Origin: Gautieria morchelliformis
Lineage: Eukaryota; Basidiomycota; Agaricomycetes; Gomphales; Gomphaceae
Assembly (NCBI GenBank): GCA_015179125.1
Contig: WHVA01000316.1
Span: 1 to 64,000, forward strand
Length of the DNA: 64,000 nucleotides
Direction of reading: 5' to 3'
Part shown: positions 39,997-51,510 of the stretch, piece by piece
How positions within the stretch are numbered: position 1 is the first letter of the stretch
How the letters are laid out: each line of letters begins with the position of its first letter
Program-made: the position numbers and the translations under genes
The notes under the pieces: generated by a model
What the model was told of the DNA's origin: nothing
What the model saw: the letters and a program-made list of their open reading frames with translations, nothing else
Database searches by the model: none

Positions 39997-42389
39997 GTTG
40001 TCGCACTTATGCTCAATGGATGGGAATGAGAAAGGTATGGTATGTTCAGGATGTTCAGTCAGGAGATTGTGATACGTAATGCGTGGTCAGCAGACATACG
40101 CATGACGCAATTCCCTCCCACCGATTGCGTGATTACGTGTTACTCCAGTAGTCATCTTTTGTCTTCAAATATTACAATAAGTGGGATATAAGCCATTGCA
40201 TGTAACGAAGGCGGCCGCGGAGCGTGTAGGGTTGAAACTCGGACTACGGACATATGTGAGGGAATTTTTAATGTGCCTACACGTTCGCCCAGATTTTTTA
40301 ACCTACCAGTATAATATTCATGATCAAACTACTCTGAATCACGAGTCACAAGTGGTAAAACTAGGCAAGAAAGTAGAAACAAAGCCCTGCTACTGTGACA
40401 ACAAGTAGTCTTCCTCGAGCTTCTTGGCGCCGGAATATAATATATGAGCAACTATCGATAAGACGGCATGGATCACGTCCATACCGCTTGACTCAGTTAC
40501 CTCTCCCTGAAAGCTAGATTCCTCGGGCTGTAGGCTCTAGGTTGCTGTTTCCCAGTGTAGACCTGGGGTATGACTACTCTCGACGCCATTACTGTAAAAT
40601 TCAGCATGCATGGAATACATGGGGGTTAACGTACCATAGGTACAGTATAGGACACAGCACGACTCGAACACCTGCTGGGGTCTATCGCTCTGTAGTCAGC
40701 TCATCATAAGGAAAACCGAAGAAAATACTAAACACCGCAGAACACCCGAAATCCCACCGTGATCATGCAGTGGGCCGGCCCGTTCGAGAGAGGGTCATGA
40801 TGCGACTCGGTCAATTGGCTTTCCATATTCAATCCCAGAGGTATTAATTTCTCCGTTTACTTAGAGAGCAATTGTCGCGCCTAGCTAGGGGGATTGTCCA
40901 CACGAGCAAGGTTTCAAGACATGTTATATCCAAGCCATGTCGCCATCCGAGTCCAGAAACAAGAACAGAGCATACACAGATACACAGGATATAGGTTTTC
41001 ATCCATGCCAGGTAGATACACGATGAAGATGCCTGGCGTTGAACGTTCATTGCGTCGGATTTCGACGCAAGCAACATCCTCACCATTGACAACATCCATG
41101 CATGATGTGGAAACAGGACTTCTCTTATCTGTGCAGGTACTCATGACACCACCGCAAACAAGCCAGTAACTGTGGAGGTGAGGCGGCACTGTGAATAGTG
41201 TTAACCTACTAGCTCCTGTCAGGTATATGAGCATCACTGCCAGTGACCTTAGGATGGGGAATCGCGCGATCCATCGAACAGAGAAAAGAAAAGCGACGCC
41301 TGGTGATATATGATCATCAATGTGTCACTGCACCAACTTGAAGCCTGGCAGCCAAGTGCAACGTGCACACCGGTGTGCAACACATCGCCTGCTTCGCAAG
41401 GCATTCAGAATAGTCGAGACGAGACTCAGAAATAAACAGCATTCGATATGTATAAATATCTTCAGAGTCGAAAGATAAAATCAACGTCATCGTGCAAGAC
41501 ATGTTTCATGTTTAGCTGACCTTGTGCCGAGTTTATCTCGATCTCGAAGAAAGCTTGAGGCCCTGTCCATAGACTCCACCTCTAAAGTCAGTTGTTGACC
41601 GGCATCAATAACTTTAAGTTACGGGGAGACGATTGGTCTTCCGCAACGTCCCAATAAATGCACTTAGGTCAAATATTATGCTGCGTATATACCCTCATAC
41701 TTATACCTGGCATATCAATATCAACACTTCCTGCAAGAAGGCCAGGGACGAATCAAATTGAGGCAGGCCAACTCTGACGTCGACGACGAAAAGAATACGT
41801 TGTTGTTATTATTGGTGTTTTGAGTCTCAGTACGAGTACGAGTACGACGCGAAGCGCGAGAACGACAAGACAATGTGTCCCTATACCGTATCATACGGCG
41901 GACTTAGGCCATCCCATCACGTCTGTTGATGTTGATATAACCGATCGGGTTCAACTGGCTCGGGGAGCTCTGGGTTAAGCTAAGCCACTTTTCGTGCAAC
42001 AATCAATTAATTAGCAATTAGGGTAAGCCATCGGACGCCTGCCGTGGGTTTCGGAATTAGGGGTGCTTGTACATACCGGGGGAACGCTGTCAGTCTCCAG
42101 AACGTACATGAATGCAGGAATCTGTCTGGGCGCGCGATACGGATACGCGATCCGCGACGGAAAAAGCGGCTTCAGCGCGGAAATACGTGGAACACCTGAA
42201 GTGTGCGGCGTAGCGATGTAGCAAAGCAATATTCTGCGCGAGATACAACATATTAGGCGACATCCCGATACACGTAGACCCTGAGAATATACGCCCAATA
42301 ACGGGAAGGAACGTCCGCCCACGAGCCCTAGTAGGGTAACGGTATGTCAAAAAAATCTCGACGCGCAGCGAGAATTAATATACTGCAGA
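39997..42389. other. Intergenic, no gene recognised
   Basis: About 2.4 kb between two minus-strand genes. Short frames on both strands (for example 40844-41237 and 42011-42350) lack motifs or introns that would support them. The sequence just right of 39996 is presumably the promoter of the questin-oxidase-like gene. Confidence 0.5.
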
Positions 42390-43705
42390 TCACAAGTCAA
42401 AGAGATCATCATCAGCGATGGAGTCCCCTGGGGCGAATTCGAGTGTCTCTTCTTCGTCGTCGCTTGAGAATCCACAGTTGCCATTGCTTACAGACTGGAT
42501 GATGTTGTGCCTGTAAGAGCGGTCAACAAACAACAAAACAGAACCACTCCTGTACTGTACTGTACACCTGCAGACTTAAGACTTACCCACGCAATAAGGC
42601 TTCTACACTGCTTCCATTCGTCTCTGGATTTTTTTTGTCTTTGTCTGCGCGCGTGCCCCTGCCCCAGGCCTCGGCTTCCCAGTCGACGCGTATCCAGTTG
42701 TGCACGATTTGGCCGGCGCGGTAGACTAACACGGTAGGCAGCATGTCCAGGTCCGTTAGGACTTGCTCTTCGTCCTCCTCGTCGTCATTATACAGATATG
42801 CGTCTGCCTCATCGTCGGAGTAAGTCGTGTCTTCAGCGAGGGTGGCGAGGTGGGTGCTGGAGTTCGGAGTAGCACCACTACCGCTGGCGGATGGGGAAGA
42901 TTTTTTCAAGGAAGCGAACCCGACTGCAGCGGCGCGGGCGCGGAGGAACTTGGTCAGCGGGTATTGTCGTGCAAGACGCGCCAGAACGGCATCGACGTCG
43001 TGACACCGCGCAAGTGCCTACAATGTTCCCAGTTACGGCGTTTGTAAGAAAATGTGTGCAGCGAGAAAACACAAGACGGACGAGACGCACCGGGTCATAA
43101 ATGTGTAGCACGACCCACGTTCCGTCCTCTTCCCCATCGATCGCGTTCAAGAACCCAGCCTCGCCTATCTCCCGAAGGTGCCCCGTCCGACCCGCCCGTT
43201 CAAACATCGGTTTCTCCATCACGATCTGTGGCGATAAACTGCCTCCGCCCTCTTCTCGCGCCCTTTCGCGCACACGCTCCTCCTCGTCTTCGGCAAATGT
43301 CCGGGCTGTGAGCGCCATCCGCTCCATCCGCCTGTTGGCGTCTTTGATCTCCTGCGCCTGTTTTGCACGGCGCAGGCTTACGCTCTCGTTGTGGTCGCGG
43401 ATGACGCCCTTCACGCCCGTGCGGCCCGGGCGCATGTGGGTCTGCATCTGCACATCGCTCGTGGTGGTGGGTGCGGGTGCGGAGCGCGAAGGGGATGCAG
43501 AGACGTCGGAGTCGGTGAAGTCGTCGTTGGAGGGGAAGAGCGGGTCGGGCGAGGCCGATCGCGATCGTGAACGGGATGGTGAGCGCCGCACTGGCGACGG
43601 GGAGCGGGACTTGGAGAACAGAGCCCCAGATAGAACGAGGTCATCCAGATTCTTGACATTAATGTCAACGCCGTTGCAAAACATTAAGTAGTGAGAACGC
43701 ACCAT
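42390..43705 (-). CDS. Phosducin-like protein, 371 aa, four exons
   Basis: Exons on the minus strand are 43705-43703 (just the ATG), 43651-43091, 43017-42587 and 42510-42390. Introns are 51, 73 and 76 nt. Exon lengths sum to 1116 nt, exactly 372 codons. Putting the first intron straight after ATG gives MNLDDLVLSGALFSKSRSPS, the normal start of the family. Next comes a Ser/Arg/Pro-rich linker, then a helix GVIRDHNESVSLRRAKQAQE, then the thioredoxin-fold domain (RTGHLREIGEAGFLNAIDGE, VVLHIYDPALARCHDVD, LPTVLVYRAGQIVHNWIRVD). The acidic tail ends SIADDDLFDL. Phosducin-like proteins act as co-chaperones for G-protein beta-gamma assembly and CCT-dependent folding. A partial, broken duplicate lies at 44488-45045. 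Confidence 0.9.
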
Positions 43706-43734
43706 AGTAGGAGTAGTAGGAATAACATCCAAAG

Positions 43735-44487
43735 GAAATGTTCAGCGGTTGTACTTGTCACGACTCACGCTCAGGGTGACTGTGACCTCATTCATGATCT
43801 TGCCTGGGCAAACTCAACATCGCACACCGTAAATTGTACCACCCCTAACGCCTCGACAACATCGAGCGTGTCCGCAAAGATGAGGAGGCGGCCAGACTGA
43901 AAGCGCAGGGCGAAGAGGGCCGTATGCGGGTGGCGGGGTGCGTTAACAGCAAGCATAGTAGCCGCGTATCATATCTAACGCTCTCTGGTCTGGGCGCAGG
44001 ACTCGGAAGCTCGCTTAGACTTGCTGCAGGGACGCGCAGGCGACGCAAAGCGGTTGAAACAGAAAGAAGGCGCGGCCGAAGAGCCGCAACAGCTGCCTGC
44101 TCTGACGACGATATCGACAACCGCGGAGCACATAAACCTCTTTGCCGATTTCGAGCAGGTATGCCTATCATGATCAAATGCGTTTCCTGTACATTTTATT
44201 GGTTATATATTGTGGGATAACATGTGACATCCACTGCGTTGCTTCGCTCGTGAGTGGCGGCAAAAGGGATAAAGGCGGAAGGCGAGAAGGGGTTTCCGGC
44301 TGGCACCGTCTGCTCGAGACCTCAAACCGTGGTATGTAGATAAAGATGCGAATAGCGAGAAAATGTCGATGGACAAGCGGTACGTTGAGACTAACTTTTT
44401 ATTACTCTGCGAATGATTTCACGAATATGTTGCAGACTGAAAGATCTCTCTTCCAAAATGACGGTTGACCCACTCACGTCTATCAGA
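43735..44487 (+). pseudogene. 5' fragment of a CIR_N/LENG1-type gene (duplicate of 55234-56357)
   Basis: Closely matches the 5' flank, first three exons, introns and the first bases of exon 4 of the intact gene at 55234-56357, up to GACCCACTCACGTCTATCA. The start codon position reads CTG (43804-43806) and a TAA appears at codon 15, so it cannot make the protein. It lies divergently about 100 bp from the ATG of the phosducin-like gene. The match ends abruptly at about 44487, where sequence of a second phosducin-like copy begins. Confidence 0.9.
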
Positions 44488-45045
44488 TCAGCGGGTATTG
44501 GCGTGCAAGACGCGCCAGGACGGCATCGACGTCGTGACACCGTGCAAGCGACTACAATGTTCCAGTTACGGTTATGGCATGTGAAATGAAAATGCGGTGA
44601 GAAAAAACACAAGGCGGACGAGACGCGCCTGGTCGTATACAGTATGTGCAGCACGGCCCACGTTCCGTCCCTTTCCCCATCGATCGCGTTCAAGAACCCA
44701 GCCTCGCCTATCTCTCGAAGGTGGTGCCCCGTCCGACCCGTCTCGTTCAAACGGCGGTTTCTCCACCATCATCATATGTGGCAATACACCGCCTCCCTCT
44801 TCCCGCGCCTGCCCCCTCGTCCTCCGCAAACGTCTGCGCCGTGAGCGCCATCCCCTCTATCCGCCTGTTGACGTCTCTGATTCCTCGCGCCCGTTTTGCA
44901 CGGCGCAGGCGCACCCGCGCCCGAGTCATGGTCGCCGATGACGCCCTTCACGCCCGTGCGGCCCGGCCCGGGCGCATGTGCGTCTCCGTGTGGACAATCG
45001 CTGGTGGTTGTGGTCGGTGCGGGTTAGACCTTTCTGTCGCACGTT
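44488..45045 (-). pseudogene. Broken partial copy of the phosducin-like gene
   Basis: On the minus strand it repeats the central part of the phosducin-like gene in order: LRRAKRARGIRDVNRRIEG, ALTAQTFAEDE, EKPPFERD, GTGHHLREIGEAGFLNAIDG-like sequence and the next intron region. There are several frame shifts, and both the N-terminal and C-terminal coding parts are missing. It is fused head-on to the LENG1-type fragment at 44487. It is more diverged from 42390-43705 than a recent duplicate would be. Confidence 0.9.
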
Positions 45046-45187
45046 AACATGTGCTGTGCGAGCTCTCCCGCCTCCGCTGCTTATTCATAGTTTACGCCGT
45101 TCAGGTCCGTGTGTGTTACCTATCCACTTAATGTTATGAAGTATACGTTTTGTTGTTGCTGCATCGCGGTCGCGGGACCTCACGTAC

Positions 45188-45464
45188 TGCGCGCGTTGCG
45201 TTGCGATGGCGAGGGTGTAGGTAACGTCGTAACATTAACGTTTGCGCGTGGCGTTCATTGACAAGTCGGTCCTCACCGACTAGGTTTTTCTTTTGTGGTG
45301 AGTATAACAATAAGTAACTGTCGCCTTCTGATCTTGTGATTGTGTAGCTTGCGCGTTGCGATGGCGACGTTGGTAGGTTACATACATAGCAGTTGCCCAT
45401 CGCGTCGCGTTCGTTGAAAAGTCCCTCCTCAGTTGGTAAAAAAAAAAAAAAAAAAAAAAAAAAG
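45188..45464. repeat. Diverged tandem duplication ending in a poly-A run
   Basis: A block of about 95 bp (45188-45285, with GCGTTGCGATGGCGA, then GGCGTTCATTGACAAGTC) recurs at 45353-45440 (GCGTTGCGATGGCGA, then GCGTTCGTTGAAAAGTC). The second copy runs directly into about 26 A residues (about 45438-45463). The A-run suggests a retroposed origin. Confidence 0.55.
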
Positions 45465-47280
45465 GTGTAAGAAGATTTGGACACTCGTGGCTGTACAAGT
45501 ATAAGTATATGATATGATAAGATAGGAAAGAAAGAGGCTAGAGACCTGAGGCCTGAGGCCTGATGACGGGACATAGCAGTAAAAAAAAGAAATCCAGCGG
45601 GAAAAAAGCCTATGAGCCGTGCAGGGGGATATGAAGGGAAGGGAGGGAGAGGGGGTGAGGGAGAGTGAAAAACTGAAACAAGAACAAGACTGCACCAAGT
45701 TAGAGCGTGCGACACATGCGAGCGACATGAGAACCCGTCTGCTAAATAGGATGGAGTAGTCCCCGCCCCCCCCCCCTCAAACCGGGCCGCGGAGACAAGC
45801 ACCGTACGGCTCGCTGACGCGTGCCTGACGCGAGCGTGGACACGCACCAGCGGGACTCAAACCTACAGCATGTGCGCACCACAGGTTCTGCGGAACCAAA
45901 CCACCGACGGTGACTGAACAGGGTGATCGTCGATCGATAGCCGTCCGCGCCCTGACGCTGACGTAGCGCACAAAAAGAGCGAATAAAAAAAAGTGGCAAA
46001 GCTCCAAAAAAAAAAAAAAAGAGGAAAGGGACCCCCGGCAGTGAAAAATCATGTCCAGCGTCACGGCCACGTGAGATAGCATCGTCGGTGCGCGAACGAC
46101 GACGCTGGATGACAGCTCGGACTTGGAGAAGAAAGTTTTGGGCTTGTGTGAGGACGTCCCGGTACGTACCTTAAACACTGAGGAATTCCTACATCCGAGG
46201 GATAGCGGGTGCCGGTGCCGACCGCGCCGCAGAATAAAAAAGAACTGGACACTCGTACTTATAATGGTAGAAAGATGATGTGAAGATGTGGGAAGGGAGT
46301 AGGAGAAAAAGCCGAATAATGCGGGCCCCGGGGCATCGACATCGACAGCATGCCGGCCGTGGATGAGGATGAGGGCCTTGAATGAAATGACGTCGTCTGC
46401 CAAATTTAAGTGGCGGCGCCCAGGCTGGCCCGGGCCCGGGAGCGAATGGAATGGCCACCGACGTCTGAGGTCTGAGCCAAGGGGCCAAGTGCGGGTGAAA
46501 GGCGAAGTAAACCAGGAGGAAGTCGGAACGACACCGTGGTCAGAGAGTGGCCTGGCGAGAAAGGATGTACTAGTAGTGCTGGCATGAAAAGAAGCAGCCT
46601 GAGGTCGAGGGACCCGGGAGTTTTCAGGTTTTGCGAGAACGACACATGATCTTCAAGAGCTTGCTGCCAAGGTGCTGACTCGGAGCAGGGGAGAGAAACC
46701 GGGTAGACTCGGAAGCATGCAGAGACTCGGAAAGAAGGAGGTTGTTTTGGGATAGGACGTCAAGCTTCAAGCTTCAAGGGTGAGAGCTTCGGTTTTTTTT
46801 TTTGAAGGGAAACAGAGCTAGGAGCCGCGGGGTTTCTCAATGCCTGCTAATTGACTTGAAGAGCGGGAAACGACTCGGAGGGAAGAGGCCCGTGTGAGCG
46901 GAACGAACATGAAGATGTAGGAAATAAGGTTCGAGCCTGAGTGTTGCAGATGCGGGAAATGAAAGTGGCGAGCTTGAAGCGGGCATGATCACCGCGCTTC
47001 ACTCTAAATTTTGGGTAGCCGATATCGGGATGTAATTCCAAAAATTATCGGAAAGTAATCCGAATCGTACCCAAATTATGCGGTCGCGAGATTTGACCTT
47101 CTGTCCAAATAAAAACAGCATGTAACCCATATTTCATCCAAGGTTTCAGCTAGATCTCTCCACACAAGAATCTACCACCGGTGCTATTGCCCGGCTAGGC
47201 AGCCAGCTGCAGCCTCAATAATTGCAATAAAAATTGATAGAAAGAGGTATATAAACACGAAATAGCCCAGTAATCCTTTC
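45465..47280. other. Purine-biased low-complexity stretch, no gene recognised
   Basis: The plus strand is rich in GA tracts and contains A-runs (about 45990-46020) and a C-run near 45765. Long minus-strand frames here (45134-45847 and 45777-46403) encode Ser/Phe/His-rich low-complexity peptide with poly-Phe from the A-runs, and are rejected. A T-run sits at about 46793. Confidence 0.5.
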
Positions 47281-47372
47281 CCTATGATAGCTGAGGCTAC
47301 ACTGGCATCATTGCTCGCCTTGCGGCCCCTCAAGCACCATCTTTCATGCAGCGATCAAACACCGACTGCTAG

Positions 47373-48417
47373 AGTTGTCATGTCCAAATTAGGTTACTGT
47401 AACGCACTTACCATTGACATGATCATCGACCGATTGGGCATCGTTTTCAAAAATGCCCGCGTGAAGTACAAGATGCAAGGGAAAGAGCAGGTTGAGCAAG
47501 ACGAATGTGAGTGAGATGACAAAACGACGTACTGGGCGCAAGTTGAGGGTGAGCTGCTCTTACACCGGTTTGCTCAATACTAAATTGGATGTGTCATCAG
47601 AAAGCGAAGGGGAGGATGAAGGTGCGGAATCTTGTCGCAAAACTGCAAAGCCGTGAGTACAACTGGATGTTTGGGGTGGACTATCAGTCCACAGATGAGT
47701 CAGAGTGGGAAGAGGTAATTAGCGAGGGATCAGGGGACGAACAACCAGGACAAACCACACGCATTAAGTCCCAAAATCCATGGCAGTCACATCTGCCAAG
47801 ATATCATGCTGCCCACATATGTGCAATTTGTGTTAGAGATGGTTTGCAGGGTAGACACATACTAAGAACGTTTGGTTTATTATCAGGTCCAGGAGCTGTT
47901 TGCCCTTCTCGATACCCATCGCATCGAGGACCAGAATAAACAACTGGCGACGCAGAAAAAGGGTGCGAAATATGCAACCTGGGTTGTGGGAAAACCTGCC
48001 AATCGAAAACTACCTGTGGTAGACAAGAATGTCAAACGCATTCGCCGAGAATTTCTAGATCGACGATGGATAAAAACTCAGCTTGAAGATGAACTGAAGC
48101 TCAGGGTATATGATCCGGTTGAAGACAGTGTTGATGGCGCAGGTGAAGCTGTGGTAGATCCCGAGCTGCTTGGAGTAACGTCATTGGATGGAGCGTCACT
48201 TGACTCGAACATCGATCCAGCCCTGCAGAATATGTTTCCTGAAGTGATACATGAATCGCCACCGCCGGAGAATGAAGGCACGAGTGAATACAATCTTCAT
48301 GTCAGTGGACGAAGGGACAGCGAGCTGGGATTGGATGAAGGATCATATGAAGCTGAGGATGAGGGGACGTCGGAGGCTCTTGAGCTGGCGGGTAGCAGCC
48401 ATGGAGACGAGGGATGA
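47373..48417 (+). CDS. Hypothetical spliced gene of an Agaricomycete-type family
   Basis: Several open stretches on the plus strand look like exons of one gene. One (47589 on) contains NWMFGVDYQSTDESEWEEV, an acidic SxDES motif that I associate from memory with a common Agaricomycete hypothetical family. The last exon (about 47887-48417) contains YATWVVGKPANRKLPVVDKN and VKRIRREFLDRRWI and ends in a long acidic Glu/Ser-rich tail. A likely intron is 47851-47886 (GTAGAC..ATCAG), which keeps YVQFVLEMVCR in frame with VQELFALLDTHR. The upstream exon borders cannot be fixed, and one proposed join gives a stop, so it may be a pseudogene. No function known. Confidence 0.45.
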
Positions 48418-48493
48418 GAGATGCCCGGTAGTCAATGCTTTGTGACATTAAAAGAACGCTGGTACGCACTGTGGTTAAATATGCTGTGCATAT

Positions 48494-48733
48494 TCACGCA
48501 GAGCATATGCCGGTAGATAACTCCAGCTCCTGATGATCTGGGGAGGAGACGTGATGTACATTATCCTGACAATCTGGATCGAAATTTAGAGCGTTCTTTC
48601 CGACTTGACCAGATTTGGCCAGCTCTAGAGCTTCAGCGTCCCATTCCAAGTGGCGTTTGATGGTCCGGCTATGCTGCCAAGGTAGGTCACTGTCTTTACA
48701 CAGTGAGCATGGACAGCGAGGAAGCCCAGGCAT
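48494..48733 (-). CDS. Short Cys-rich frame, transposase N-terminus-like
   Basis: A 79-codon frame beginning MPGLPRCPCSLCKDSDLPWQ, followed by HSRTIKRHLEW. The CxCxxC spacing with a downstream RTIxRH motif resembles the zinc-finger start of fungal Tnp2/Plavaka-type transposon proteins, judged from memory. There is no continuing transposase, so it is at most a fragment. Confidence 0.35.
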   Translation of the reverse strand: MPGLPRCPCSLCKDSDLPWQHSRTIKRHLEWDAEALELAKSGQVGKNALNFDPDCQDNVHHVSSPDHQELELSTGICSA

Positions 48734-48899
48734 CGGTGCAGGAAGCGCGTTTCCAGGTACCAGAGGGTGGCCAGCCTAGGCTCTAGTTCATAGCCAAGTG
48801 ACCGAGTGTTGGACGCGCACGTACGCGTGTCGTCACGTGATTCTGCCACCAGAACGAGCCTAAGTCGATGCGCCAATGCAATACATATGCGCGATCTAC

Positions 48900-51380
48900 G
48901 CGAGAGAACTAGTTCGACGCACTGACGTTATATAAAACGTGAGCCAGGAATAAACCCAGCGATACCCCGTTGCTACTTTCAGATGATATTCGATTATTAT
49001 TTAAAAATTGGTTCAAAAATCGTCAGGCGATTTTTTGGCCTAAAGCGCGGTGGATGTGGTGGGGCATGATGCATAAAGCATGAAGGCGGGAGGTAAGTAA
49101 GTACCGGTCATTGTTCACTGTAAGCTAAGAAAAGGTCAGAGGCCGCGTGCCAAGTGTAAGTGTCAAAAGTTGCAAGGTGATGACTCGGACATCACCTTCA
49201 ATTCACCGTTATTCATCTATTTCTGTTCAGACGAATTTTTCCTATACTGCACGACGATGCTTCTCGGAATGAAAACGCTGTACTCCTACTAGTGCGTCTT
49301 GTCGCGACAAGGACCACGCCGGCCTCTAGTTCCTTTGTCGAGGACTCCTTCTAAGTCCCGAAGATTTATGACCGACAGCACGGTTCTTTGTATTTGATGT
49401 TGTGTATGTATAAATTCTTTACCATACAAGGTATTATGGTGGTATTTAGTAATGCGGGATGCCCCACATCCGGTATCTGGACTCGTATTAATAATAAGTT
49501 CTGTAGAACTATGTTGTTCGCGTGTCGTCTATGACGTCTTTCGTGACAGTCTGTCTTGTCTTGTGGGCCTCGTATACGCTGCTTGTCCAGGACCAAATAT
49601 TATACGTCCCCCCTTCTGTTATGCAACATATTCAGCTGGTAGAACACCAGCGTCGAGGCCCAAACATGGTGAGGTTTGTTGTCGGGTTGGTTGTCGGTGA
49701 GATTTACTTGCTCGTTTCCCGTAGATTCACATGTTCCACTGCATCGTCTACGATATGTGAGGTTTCTTCTTCAGCGTTCAAGTTCCTTAGGCGCATCGCG
49801 TTTGGTATCGGCGAAGTTGTAGATCAGGCATGGACCTTCTTGTACGTCTTTTTGTTCTGTGTCGTATCCCAACATCGTGTAAGTTCACCCGTATAGAAAC
49901 CACCGCTTGATGGATGGGAGTTCTTGGAAGAATTGTTTGGTTTTAATGGACATTGTTTCGTCCGGGACTGTTTTCGACGGTGTGCTTGTTGTACGTCTGT
50001 CGTTCGGTATCTCCCTCGACTGTTCCCCTAACTGGTAGGGTTTCGGATAGACCTAACGAACGTCCCAAGTGTTTCGTCTTACCACTTGCTCAAGGCGAAT
50101 CTCTGTCCGTTCTTCCCTCACCACATAAACCATGTATGGTGGCTGTAGCATTCGCGTTAGCTGGAGAACGGATACGTGCGCGCATATACCGCAGTGCACG
50201 CCAGCTTACTGTCCTGACCCTAGTCCTCAGCCATTCCGGTACAGGAATCAACCTTTAACATTCAATCTTCACGGGGACCAATGTTTGCAAACAAGTTGAT
50301 AATCCGTCGGGAGTCTCTTCCAAGCGAGGTTTCATGAGCAGCACAATGGGTCCACCAGTAAGATTTGTATAATGTGAAAATACAAATGATTGAGCAGGAG
50401 GACACCAACCTCCTTTGTCTATCGACCTGCTGACTGCCGCCGACGAGGTGAGGTCAACGACGGCATTCAAGGAGTGGCAGGGATAGCTGTGCCACCAACA
50501 CCCTAGCATTCATAGGTCCCGGGAGTTCAAGTAATATTGGAAAGCACAATTCGCACATCGCCCCTTCCATCGCTGACCCCGTCTCAAAAACCAACATGGA
50601 TAATCAAACAGTAACGCATGGATATGGTCTGTTGCTGGATGGTGATTGGAGGTGCTTCAAGGCTTTTATTATGTTCAATATCAGCAATATCAGTTGACCA
50701 TCAGTGTCAACTTCACAGTCAATAGAATAAGGTGAGAGCGGTACAACGTGTACGATTCGCGTAGTTCCTCCCCAAAAACCTGCCCCTGGGCCTTCCAGTC
50801 AGCCTATACGTCTTCGCGGCTATCCTTGAGAAGGTTGGTGAATTCAGGCAAGCATTCAGAGATTCTCGTAAAGTACCGAAGCGGCGTCATGCAGGCGATT
50901 TTGGAACTACCTTTTAGGGATATGTTCGATCTGCGCGTCTTTTCTGGAAAACTTTCTCGTGGCAGGTCTGCTCTCACTGTAGGAAGAAAAGGCACTTGTT
51001 ATCAGTTCCGGAGGGACTGCAAGTGTCATTTCCACTGCGGATCAGTGCCTTCGATGGGGCGAAGTCGAAGGCACTGATGTGCGTAAAATTGACTATGAAA
51101 GGTACAATTTAGAACTGCTCATCAGTGTCCAAATCACTGCTTATAAGTTCAAATTTTATATGAGTCACTGGTATCAAGTGCTACTATACACTGCAGTAGA
51201 AGCCGAAAAAGAATGCAATAGACAACCGGGCGGCTCATTGCCGACCACCCAGTAGACAGCGTAGCTACAATGATAAGGTCACAAGTGCTCACGGGTATGA
51301 AAACATAGCAGGCAGAATAAACACATGGACTTGCAATGCGCTTGAGGCAGCGATAGCGAAAGCTGTCAGAAACAGATGGT
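48900..51380. other. No gene recognised
   Basis: Frames of up to 124 codons occur (49522-49896, 50748-51077), but none has a recognisable motif or a consistent intron pattern. The only clear structure is the hairpin at 51041-51078. Confidence 0.4.
51041..51078. repeat. Perfect 14-bp hairpin
   Basis: ATCAGTGCCTTCGA (51041-51054) pairs with 51065-51078 across a 10-nt loop. CAGTG-type words recur on both sides. Confidence 0.75.
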
Positions 51381-51510
51381 GGAATGATGAGTGGCAGAGC
51401 CGAGAGCTAGCAGCAGAGACGACAAGCAGAGCGATCTTGAGCGCGTTCAACGAATACGTAAGTCCTCCTCTTCCTCTTCGTCCCGCTATCGTCGTCATCG
51501 GAGGTCAGGT

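Noticed and set aside
41317-42350. Several 60-100 codon frames
   Set aside because: No motifs, no introns linking them, and both strands are open to a similar extent.
45134-45847. Long minus-strand frame of 237 codons
   Set aside because: It encodes poly-Phe from an A-run and otherwise Ser/Pro-rich low-complexity sequence. There is no motif, and it lies in purine-biased DNA.
45777-46403. Minus-strand frame of 208 codons
   Set aside because: Same purine-biased region, with Ser/His/Phe-rich composition and no homology-like block.
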